Source of the DNA: Brumimicrobium salinarum
Lineage (GTDB): Bacteria > Bacteroidota > Bacteroidia > Flavobacteriales_D > Crocinitomicaceae
Direction: 5' to 3'
DNA: 64,000 nt
Assembly (NCBI RefSeq): GCF_002844555.1
Contig: NZ_PJNI01000003.1
Location: forward strand, 62,001-126,000
A program made the translations under genes and the position numbers. Below the pieces are notes generated by a model. It had not been told where the DNA came from. It ran no database searches and saw only the letters and a list, made by a program, of their open reading frames with translations. This document shows positions 17,888-25,593 of the stretch, piece after piece (position 1 is the first letter of the stretch; the number at the start of each line of letters is the position of its first letter).

Positions 17888-20035
17888 TCATAATTTCTCC
17901 ACTCCCATATTATAAAGTGTAAACCCATAAATATCGGCATATTGTTGAATCGTTTTGCTGATTGGTGTTCCTGCACCGTGACCAGCATTTACTTCAATAC
18001 GAATTAACATTGGTGCATCTCCAGCGTTTTTCTTTTGCAATTCTGCTGCAAATTTGAATGAATGCGCTGGTACTACTCTATCATCGTGGTCTCCTGTTGT
18101 AATCATTGTAGCGGGGTAGCTTACTCCTTCTTTCACGTTGTGAACTGGAGAATAACCCAACAAGTAATCCAACATTTCTGGAGAATCTTCTGCTGTACCA
18201 TAATCATAGGCCCAACCGGCTCCTGCTGTAAATGTATGGTAACGAATCATGTCTAAAACTCCAACAGCTGGCAAGGCAACTTGAAATAAATCTGGCTCTT
18301 GCGTCATACATGCTCCAACCAATAATCCTCCGTTTGATCCACCGCGAATTGCTAAATGATCAGAAGAAGTGTATTTATTATCGATTAAGTAATGAGCTGC
18401 GCTGATGAAGTCATCAAATACATTTTGTTTTTGCATTTTCGTACCTGCATTGTGCCATTCCTTACCGTATTCTCCACCACCACGAAGGTTAGGAACAGCA
18501 TAAATTCCACCGTTTTCCATCCAAACTACATTTGCAGTAGAAAAAGAAGGGGTCAAGCTGATGTTGAAACCACCATAACCATAAAGAATTGTTGGATTTG
18601 TTCCATCCATTTCAATTCCTTTTTTGTGGGTGATAATCATCGGTACTTTTGTTCCGTCTTTTGATTCATAGAAAACTTGTTCTGAAACAAAGTCTTCAGG
18701 ATTAAAATCAATTTCTGGTTTCCAATAGTTCTTTGATTCTCCGTTTTCAGGATTGAATTCAAACACACTTCCTGGCGTTACGTAGTTTGTGAAAGAGTAA
18801 TACAAAACAGTATCTTCTTCTTTTCCACCAAATCCACCTGCCGAACCAATTCCTGGCAAGTCAATTGTTCTGATTAATTTACCATCAAAATCATATTGCT
18901 TCACTTCCGTTGTTGCGTCTACCATGTATTGTGCGAATAAATATCCAGCTCCTTTTGAAGTAGAAAGTACATTCTCTGTTTCTGGAATTACGTCTACCCA
19001 ATTATCTGTCGTTGGATTTTCATAAGTTGTTTTTACCAAACGCTTATTTGGTGCGTCAAGATTTGTTGAAATATAGAAGGTATTATCTTTAGTTGTCAAT
19101 ACTCCTGCATCTTGGTCAAATCCAGTTACCAATGGTTTGATTTCAGCATTTTCATCTGTTAAGTCCAATACACTCAACTCATTTCCTGAAGTTGAAATAG
19201 AACCTGAGATGAATAGATATTTCCCGTCTTTAGAAACAGAACCTCCAACATATCTTCTTTTCTGTTCTTCTGTTGCTCCGTAAATTACTTTATCCTCAGA
19301 TTGTGCTGTTCCTAATTTATGGTAATACAATTTATGCTGATCTGTTTTTGCAGACAATTCACTTCCTTCTGGCTTGTCATAGCTACTGTAGAAAAATCCT
19401 TCGTTGTTTTTCCAAGAAAGTCCAGAGAATTTCACATCGATTAATGTGTCTTCTAGGATTTCTTTATTCACCGCATCCATTACGATTACTTTTCTCCAAT
19501 CCGAACCTCCTTCAGAAATAGCATAAGCAGCCAAAGTTCCGTCTTCTGTGAAAGAAAGTTGACCTAAAGAAGTTGTTCCGTCTTCAGAAAATGTATTTGG
19601 ATCTAAAAACACTTCTTCGTTTCCTTCTGCATCTTTTCTGTATACAACGTATTGATTTTGTAATCCGTCATTTTTAGAATAATAAACATAATCACCTTTC
19701 TTACTCGGGGCTGAAATTCGTTCATAATTCCAAAGCTCCGACAATCTTTCTTTCAGTTGGTCACGGTAAGGAATTTCGTCCAAATAATTAAAAGTTAATT
19801 CGTTTTGTGCTTTCACCCATTCCGCAGTTTCGTCACTCATATCGTCTTCTAACCAACGGTATGGATCTGCAATCACTTTGTCAAAAAGTGTATCTGCATC
19901 ATTGCGTTCTTCCGTTTGTGGATACTCTAAACTTGTTTTCATTTGATTTTCGTCTTCTTTTCCTGCTTGCTCTTGGTTACATCCAATAAGCATACTTCCC
20001 AGAATCGGGATGACTAATAGTTTTTTATACATCAT
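17888..20035 (-). CDS. Prolyl oligopeptidase family serine peptidase (S9A), lipoprotein
   Basis: 715 aa. Lipobox SMLIGC near residue 19 predicts a lipid-anchored periplasmic enzyme. The N-terminal part after DPYRWLEDD is a seven-bladed propeller; the C-terminal alpha/beta hydrolase carries the triad: Ser in IRGGSNGGLLVGA, Asp in TGDHDDRVVPAHS, His in NAGHGAG. S9A enzymes cut short peptides after proline. Length and layout match full-length relatives. The gene is monocistronic, with a strong terminator downstream. Confidence 0.95.
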   Translation of the reverse strand: MMYKKLLVIPILGSMLIGCNQEQAGKEDENQMKTSLEYPQTEERNDADTLFDKVIADPYRWLEDDMSDETAEWVKAQNELTFNYLDEIPYRDQLKERLSELWNYERISAPSKKGDYVYYSKNDGLQNQYVVYRKDAEGNEEVFLDPNTFSEDGTTSLGQLSFTEDGTLAAYAISEGGSDWRKVIVMDAVNKEILEDTLIDVKFSGLSWKNNEGFFYSSYDKPEGSELSAKTDQHKLYYHKLGTAQSEDKVIYGATEEQKRRYVGGSVSKDGKYLFISGSISTSGNELSVLDLTDENAEIKPLVTGFDQDAGVLTTKDNTFYISTNLDAPNKRLVKTTYENPTTDNWVDVIPETENVLSTSKGAGYLFAQYMVDATTEVKQYDFDGKLIRTIDLPGIGSAGGFGGKEEDTVLYYSFTNYVTPGSVFEFNPENGESKNYWKPEIDFNPEDFVSEQVFYESKDGTKVPMIITHKKGIEMDGTNPTILYGYGGFNISLTPSFSTANVVWMENGGIYAVPNLRGGGEYGKEWHNAGTKMQKQNVFDDFISAAHYLIDNKYTSSDHLAIRGGSNGGLLVGACMTQEPDLFQVALPAVGVLDMIRYHTFTAGAGWAYDYGTAEDSPEMLDYLLGYSPVHNVKEGVSYPATMITTGDHDDRVVPAHSFKFAAELQKKNAGDAPMLIRIEVNAGHGAGTPISKTIQQYADIYGFTLYNMGVEKL

Positions 20036-20080
20036 TCTCTCTTTTTGAATTGGATAAAGATAAGGAAAATGCTAAGATCA

Positions 20081-20095
20081 CGAGATAAAATCTCG
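20081..20095. repeat. Short dispersed hairpin repeat (copy 2)
   Basis: CGAGAT and ATCTCG around AAA, near-identical to 3915-3929. It sits in the 217-bp gap before the prolyl oligopeptidase gene. The same gap contains CACGCGGATAACGCG-like tracts often seen between Bacteroidota genes; nothing else is recognisable. Confidence 0.45.
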
Positions 20096-20252
20096 CGATA
20101 GCTTGCGATTTTCATATTGATTAGTTGAGGGGTTTTGGGTGTTTTTTGGATGACGGCACGCGGATAACGCGAATACAAGCCACGCAGATTTAAGCGGATT
20201 TTTTTATGTAATGAAGTCAATTTATTTCCGTGAAGAATAAGCGCTGAAAAGA

Positions 20253-20738
20253 TTAATCAAAGTTGTTTCTGATTCGTTCTAATTCTTGAATATCTAATAA
20301 GTCCTTGGGTCTATTCGACTTTATTTTACTAGAAATAAGATCGTTATAATTCATTACTTTGATATGAATCTCTTTTTCTTCTTTTTTTAATATTGAAGTT
20401 TCAGCATTTTTAAAAACCTCATCGAAAGACTTATTTGCTGAAAACTTAGTGATAAGTTCTAAATTTAACGGCTCTCTCGGTGAAAATTTAACGGAGATAT
20501 TCTGTTTTTGTTCAACGACTTCTTTTGGAAATTGGGTCAATTCATATCCCATCTGATTAAAAACCTTAACTAATTTCTTTAAGTTTTCTGAACTGGTTTT
20601 AATCCAAAAATCGACATCTGCTGAATGTCGTTTATAACCGTGGAAGTTTACTGCCCCGCCTCCAACCATAACCATTTCTACTTTTTCCTTTTGAGCTAGT
20701 TCGTAAAATTGTAAAATATTATTACTCCAATCTTCCAT
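20253..20738 (-). CDS. Nucleotidyltransferase-fold protein (MNT/DUF6036-like)
   Basis: 161 aa. Pol-beta-type nucleotidyltransferase hallmarks are present: a glycine turn VGGGAVNFHG (residues 25-34) and the metal-binding DVD (Asp41, Asp43) in RHSADVDFWIK. A third carboxylate may be in NLELITKF. Such stand-alone proteins often modify partner proteins or RNA in toxin-antitoxin-like modules. The ATG at 20738 overlaps the upstream stop by one base, so I prefer it to the GTG at 20741. It is coupled to the 61-aa gene upstream. Confidence 0.78.
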   Translation of the reverse strand: MEDWSNNILQFYELAQKEKVEMVMVGGGAVNFHGYKRHSADVDFWIKTSSENLKKLVKVFNQMGYELTQFPKEVVEQKQNISVKFSPREPLNLELITKFSANKSFDEVFKNAETSILKKEEKEIHIKVMNYNDLISSKIKSNRPKDLLDIQELERIRNNFD

Positions 20739-20923
20739 CACTTTTCATCATTCAAAATCACAATAAAGTTTTCTTCCTTTTCCTGTGGTTTTTTGGAAGG
20801 AAACTGAGCAAAATAGGGCATTTCATTTAAAAACTCAATTAGTCGCTCACTTGGCTTTAAAGCTAAAAATCGCTTTTCCTCCATTCTATTCGCTTCTTCT
20901 TTTGTGGTGTATGAAATTTCCAT
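20738..20923 (-). CDS. Small partner protein of the nucleotidyltransferase
   Basis: 61 aa, charged, no membrane segment. The central LKPSERLIEFLNEM resembles the short helix-turn segment seen in small proteins encoded before Bacteroidota nucleotidyltransferases. Its stop overlaps the nucleotidyltransferase start by one base, so the two are co-translated. No HEPN motif (Rx4-6H) is present. Function unknown; a cognate partner or substrate is the likely role. Confidence 0.7.
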   Translation of the reverse strand: MEISYTTKEEANRMEEKRFLALKPSERLIEFLNEMPYFAQFPSKKPQEKEENFIVILNDEK

Positions 20924-21084
20924 GACTTTTCCTTATTGATAAATATAAACATTTAAATCCTAAGTTAAGTGGTAAAGTGCTTAAAGAAGAGCTGTTGAAT
21001 TTCAAAATGTGCTATTACCAATGGAGGAAACAACAAATTTAATAATCGGTACAAAATTATGCAAACAGGGAATGTCTTCAGTGT

Positions 21085-21570
21085 TTATTCAGAAATAAAC
21101 ATTCTCAAGCCTTTACTCCTCAAAAACTCATTCAATTCAATCTTTTTATCCTCGGGACAAAAGAAGGTTATCTCTGATTTTTTATTTCTCACAAGCTCAA
21201 CAACAATTATCTCCTTATCTAATTCACCTAAAAACAATACAGGATGCGGATTCAACTGTTGCTTTATTACGAATCTCTTTATGAAATCATAGTTATAAAT
21301 AATTTTCCTACCACTTAATTTCTCTACTTGTATATAATCATTTTTGAGTATTACATTCTTAATAGCGCTGTCTATAAAAAGGTATAACAACAATAAGAAC
21401 ACCCCAATAAATATAAGTTTTCCTATTAGATTAAAAGAAATAAAAAATGCAAAAAGTATCATTCCTAAAAGAGGAACAACAACTATGGCTTGCAAGAATA
21501 TTCGCAAGCGTGATTCTCCACTAAATTTCAATTGATAATCGGCTTCCACTACACGATATTGTTTTACCAC
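21085..21570 (-). CDS. Two-TM membrane protein with PH-like tail, unknown function
   Basis: 161 aa. Two hydrophobic segments (about 27-48 and 52-68) are followed by a mostly beta C-terminal region (NDYIQVEKLSGRKIIYNYDF, HPVLFLGELDKEIIVVELV), which looks like the bacterial PH-domain membrane-protein layout. No specific family recognised. It is monocistronic, between the nucleotidyltransferase pair and hutU. Confidence 0.7.
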   Translation of the reverse strand: MVKQYRVVEADYQLKFSGESRLRIFLQAIVVVPLLGMILFAFFISFNLIGKLIFIGVFLLLLYLFIDSAIKNVILKNDYIQVEKLSGRKIIYNYDFIKRFVIKQQLNPHPVLFLGELDKEIIVVELVRNKKSEITFFCPEDKKIELNEFLRSKGLRMFISE

Positions 21571-21785
21571 AAAAATTATGGTAGTTCAAATCTAATTTTT
21601 TTATTACCCCGATAGCAAACTCACAAGCAATGGAATAACTAATAATTTTTCTTACATCGTTTCTTTTCATTCTGAATTGGTTAAATATAAGGAAAAACAA
21701 GTATTCAAAGACCACTGATTGATTTGGTTCAAGTAGGATGAAGGAACGCGGATTAAGCTGGAGTAAAACACAACAACTTAAAACA

Positions 21786-21827
21786 AATGGAAAAGGACGG
21801 TTGCAAACCGTCCCTGCGTATTCCATT
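21786..21827. terminator. Nested inverted repeat downstream of hutU
   Basis: Inner perfect stem GGACGGTT/AACCGTCC with loop GCA (21795-21813), nested in AATGGAA (21786-21792) and TTCCATT (21821-21827). It lies in the 314-bp gap 3' of hutU on the minus strand and could act as its terminator or as a dispersed palindrome. The rest of the gap shows no gene. Confidence 0.5.
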
Positions 21828-21884
21828 TTTAAATAATTGTTTTGCGTGGATTTTGTTCCATCCAAAATTCATAATTTCAAATTC

Positions 21885-23882
21885 CTAATCAAACAATGAA
21901 TCATCCACCAAATTCGGTACGGTAACCTTCAATCGTGGCTCCATTTCCATGGCACGTTTTATTGCAAATGTTGCGCCTTCGTTTCTTGCCCAGTTTCTTC
22001 TGGCAATTCCGTTGTTTACATCCCAATGCAACATTGATTTTAATCTTCTGTCAGCATCGGCTGTTCCATCGAGCAACATTCCAAAACCTCCGTTGATGAC
22101 TTCTCCCCAACCTACTCCACCACCATTGTGTATGGAAACCCAAGTTGCACCGCGGAATGAATCCCCGATTACGTTTTGAATCGCCATGTCGGCAGTGAAT
22201 TGTGACCCATCATAAATATTTGAAGTTTCTCTGAATGGAGAATCTGTTCCAGAAACATCGTGGTGATCTCTCCCTAAAACTACGGGACCGATTTCGCCTT
22301 TTTCGATGGCCTTATTGAAGGCTTCAGCGATTTTCATTCTTCCCAATGCATCGGCATATAAGATTCTTGCTTGTGAACCCACAACTAACTTATTCTCTTG
22401 CGCGCCTTTAATCCATTGGATATTGTCGGCCATTTGTTGCTGAATTTCAGCTGGACTTTCTTTCTGTAATTCTTCTAGAACTTGACAAGCAATTTCATCT
22501 GTTTTCAATAAATCTGCTGGATCGTTTGATGCACAAACCCAACGGAAAGGTCCAAATCCAAAATCGAAACACATTGGCCCCATGATGTCTTGAACATAGG
22601 ATGGATATTTGAAATCAATTCCATTTTCTGCCATGATATCTGCTCCAGCTCTTGATGCTTCGAGTAAAAAAGCATTTCCGTAGTCAAAGAAATAGGTTCC
22701 TTTTCCTGTGTGATTATTGATCGCATTGGCATGTCGAACAAGAGATTTTTGAACTTCTTTTTTAAATTGTTCTGGATTTTCGGCCATCATTTTATTAGAT
22801 TCTTCTAAAGAGAAACCAACAGGATAATATCCTCCTGCCCAAGGATTATGCAATGATGTTTGGTCTGATCCTAAGTCCACTTTTACATTTTCTTCATCTA
22901 GTTTCTCCCAAACATCAACGATGTTTCCTTGGTAAGCAATTGAAACAACTTCTTTATTTGCTTTTGCTGTTTTAATACGCATCACTAATTCATCCAAATC
23001 AGTAATAACCTCATCAACCCAACCTTGAGAATGACGTGTTTGCGTTGCTTTTTCGTTAATTTCAGCACAAACAGTAATACAACCAGCAATGTTTCCTGCT
23101 TTGGGTTGTGCTCCTGACATCCCACCTAGTCCGGCCGTTAGGAATAATTTTCCAGCTAATCCTTCACCGTCTTTTGCGATTTTTCTTCCTGCGTTCAAGA
23201 CAGTAATCGTTGTTCCATGAACAATTCCTTGCGGTCCAATATACATGTAAGAACCTGCTGTCATCTGTCCGTATTGCGTTACTCCAAGTGCGTTGTATTT
23301 TTCCCAATCGTCTTGTTTTGAATAATTCGGAATCATCATTCCATTCGTAACAACAACTCTTGGTGCATCTTTATGCGATGGAAATAATCCCATCGGGTGT
23401 CCAGAATACATCACTAAAGTTTGTTCTTCCGTCATTTCCGATAAATACTTCATCGTTAATCGGTATTGCGCCCAGTTTTGGAACACCGCACCATTTCCTC
23501 CGTAGGTAATTAACTCATGCGGATGTTGTGCTACTGCGTAATCCAAGTTATTATGAATCATCAACATGATTGCTTTCGCTTGCTCGCATTTCCCAGGATA
23601 TTCCTTGATATCTCTGGCGTGCAATTTATAATTTGGACGATAACGGTACATATAAATACGTCCGTAAGTTTCCAATTCGTGTTTAAAGTCTGGTAATAAC
23701 TCAGCGTGCTGCTCAGAAGGAAAATATCTCAAAGCATTTTTCAGCGCCAACTTCTCCTCTTCCTTAGAAAGAATTTGCTTTCTTTTTGGAGCGTGATTCA
23801 CTGAAGAATCATAAGGCTTTGCTGGTGGAACTTTTGAAGGAATTCCTTCTTGAATGTCTTTTTGAATATCTTGTAATGTCAT
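21885..23882 (-). CDS. hutU: Urocanate hydratase
   Basis: 665 aa. It converts urocanate to imidazolone propionate in histidine breakdown, using NAD+. Signature blocks are VTNGMMIPNYS, YMYIGPQGIVHGTT, KLFLTAGLGGMSGAQPKAG (nucleotide-binding and active-site region) and the C-terminal SIHNGGGVGWGEVINGGFGM. The length matches the longer urocanase form of Bacteroidota rather than the roughly 555-aa proteobacterial form. No other hut genes are in the window, so the pathway is scattered. Confidence 0.96.
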   Translation of the reverse strand: MTLQDIQKDIQEGIPSKVPPAKPYDSSVNHAPKRKQILSKEEEKLALKNALRYFPSEQHAELLPDFKHELETYGRIYMYRYRPNYKLHARDIKEYPGKCEQAKAIMLMIHNNLDYAVAQHPHELITYGGNGAVFQNWAQYRLTMKYLSEMTEEQTLVMYSGHPMGLFPSHKDAPRVVVTNGMMIPNYSKQDDWEKYNALGVTQYGQMTAGSYMYIGPQGIVHGTTITVLNAGRKIAKDGEGLAGKLFLTAGLGGMSGAQPKAGNIAGCITVCAEINEKATQTRHSQGWVDEVITDLDELVMRIKTAKANKEVVSIAYQGNIVDVWEKLDEENVKVDLGSDQTSLHNPWAGGYYPVGFSLEESNKMMAENPEQFKKEVQKSLVRHANAINNHTGKGTYFFDYGNAFLLEASRAGADIMAENGIDFKYPSYVQDIMGPMCFDFGFGPFRWVCASNDPADLLKTDEIACQVLEELQKESPAEIQQQMADNIQWIKGAQENKLVVGSQARILYADALGRMKIAEAFNKAIEKGEIGPVVLGRDHHDVSGTDSPFRETSNIYDGSQFTADMAIQNVIGDSFRGATWVSIHNGGGVGWGEVINGGFGMLLDGTADADRRLKSMLHWDVNNGIARRNWARNEGATFAIKRAMEMEPRLKVTVPNLVDDSLFD

Positions 23883-24215
23883 TGATAATGTATTTGTTGA
23901 TGTAATTATTAATTTTCTGCTTTAACAGTAAAATTAATGATTTTGTGCTTAGTGGCTCGTTGGAAACAGACGATTTTAATAAAGTGGTGCAATTTTGACT
24001 AATATTTTACTTTTCGGAGAAGTTGCACTATGATTTTCACTAACTCTATATTCATACTTTTCTCAATAGTTCGGAAAGGTAAAAACAATTTTAAGATATT
24101 GAATGCTGGATTTATAGGTTACGAAAGAAAATGTCAATTCCTGAAGAACAGTAAATTATTGTTTCATAATCCAAAAATACTCCCTATAGTGTCGCCGACT
24201 ATCGACATAATTAGA

Positions 24216-24240
24216 TATATTTGTAGTAAAACAACTACAA
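24216..24240 (+). promoter_or_regulatory. Promoter -7 box with overlapping 7-bp dyad
   Basis: TATATTTG (24216-24223) fits the Bacteroidota -7 box TAnnTTTG. It overlaps the perfect inverted repeat TTGTAGT (24221-24227) and ACTACAA (24234-24240). The start codon is 5 bp later, so a bound repressor would block initiation. A GTCG/CGAC dyad lies just upstream (24191-24206). No good -33 box is visible. Confidence 0.5.
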
Positions 24241-24244
24241 TAGA

Positions 24245-25471
24245 ATGGAAGATCTGTATGAATACCACGACAATATACTGAGAAGTGTTAGCAATAGATA
24301 CTTCCGATTTTTGATGGATAAAGTAGATTGGAGTCAACGATTAATAGCCATTAAAGGAGCAAGAGGTGTTGGGAAAACGACGCTAATTCTTCAGTATTTG
24401 AAATTTGTTTTAAAAAATGTAGATGCCTCATTATACATAACAGCAGACCATTATTGGTTTTACACTAATAATTTGGTGCAAACAGCAGATTTATTTTACA
24501 AAAATGGTGGACGTTATCTTTTTATTGATGAGGTGCATAAATACCCGAATTGGTCAACAGAAATTAAAAATATTTACGATGGTTATCCCGAATTAAAAAT
24601 TGTATTTACCTCTTCCTCTATCTTAGATATTTATAAAGGAGAGGCTGATTTAAGTAGAAGGTTGATTACTTATGAATTACCGGGTTTATCTTTTAGAGAG
24701 TATTTAGAAATGAATCATTCCTTTAAAAAATTACCGCCCATTACGTTGGAAGCCATTCAATACCATTCACGAGAATATATTAACACTGTCTTGGAAGAAA
24801 TAAGACATCCGTTACCTTTATTTAAAAGCTATCTTAAAACAGGATACTTTCCATTTTCTACAAATGAAAAAGAAGAAAGTACGCTTAAGAAACTGAATCA
24901 AATTGTCAATACAATCATTGAAACTGATTTGGCAATTATGCAAGGATTTGATGTGAAAACAGCTTTTAAAATAAAGAAACTATTAGGTGTTATTGCTGAG
25001 TCAGTTCCATTTAAACCTAATATTACCGCACTATCAAGGAAGCTCGATGTGAGCAGAGACACAGTTTATCATTGGTTGGTACTGCTAGAAAAAGCAAGAT
25101 TAGTGAACCTGTTAATGGCAAAAGGTAAAGGAGTTTCCACTTTACAAAAGCCAGACAAACTATTTTTAGAAAATACCAATTGGAATTATTCTTTTCGAAG
25201 TCAGGCTAATATTGGAAGTATTCGAGAAACCTTTTTGTTGTCTCAACTTTTAAACGCAGCTTCTGTAGACGGGAAGGCAAATTTCCAAATAAAACTACCA
25301 GAAACAGGAGATTTTTATATCGAAGAATACGACTTAACTGTTGAAGTTGGAGGAAAGTCAAAAACATCCAAACAAGTTAAAAATGAGAATAATTTTTTAG
25401 TAGCCGCAGATGATATTGAAATGGGAAGAGGAAATAAAGTTCCTCTGTGGTTGTTTGGTTTTTTATATTAA
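24245..25471 (+). CDS. AAA-family ATPase with DUF4143-like C-terminus
   Basis: 408 aa. Walker A is GARGVGKTT (residues 38-46) and Walker B RYLFIDEVH (90-98). A winged-helix segment (NITALSRKLDVSRDTVYHWL) is followed by a restriction-endonuclease-like DUF4143 tail (DFYIEEYDLTVEVGGKSKT) with acidic and Lys residues. This predicted ATPase family is common and mobile in Bacteroidota; its biology is unclear. The gene is monocistronic with its own promoter dyad and a strong hairpin downstream. Confidence 0.9.
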   Translation: MEDLYEYHDNILRSVSNRYFRFLMDKVDWSQRLIAIKGARGVGKTTLILQYLKFVLKNVDASLYITADHYWFYTNNLVQTADLFYKNGGRYLFIDEVHKYPNWSTEIKNIYDGYPELKIVFTSSSILDIYKGEADLSRRLITYELPGLSFREYLEMNHSFKKLPPITLEAIQYHSREYINTVLEEIRHPLPLFKSYLKTGYFPFSTNEKEESTLKKLNQIVNTIIETDLAIMQGFDVKTAFKIKKLLGVIAESVPFKPNITALSRKLDVSRDTVYHWLVLLEKARLVNLLMAKGKGVSTLQKPDKLFLENTNWNYSFRSQANIGSIRETFLLSQLLNAASVDGKANFQIKLPETGDFYIEEYDLTVEVGGKSKTSKQVKNENNFLVAADDIEMGRGNKVPLWLFGFLY

Positions 25472-25535
25472 TAATTTGGCGTCTATACTTGTTGTGTAGT
25501 CTCCATTATTTTAGTTCTTATTAATTCTTGACACA

Positions 25536-25574
25536 TTTTGGTGGTTATTCGAGAATGCTGAATAACCACCAAAA
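25536..25574. terminator. Bidirectional 15-bp inverted repeat
   Basis: Arms 25536-25550 (TTTTGGTGGTTATTC) and 25560-25574 are perfect complements around a 9-nt loop. It sits between the converging ATPase (+) and valS (-) genes, so it is a likely shared terminator. Confidence 0.75.
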
Positions 25575-25593
25575 TCTCATCTATTTAGTCTCC

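Noticed and set aside
21521-21865. 114-aa minus-strand frame
   Set aside because: Reads through the nested hairpin and overlaps the start of the real 161-aa membrane protein gene.
24030-24281. 83-aa plus-strand frame before the ATPase
   Set aside because: Overlaps the promoter dyad and the ATPase start in another frame.
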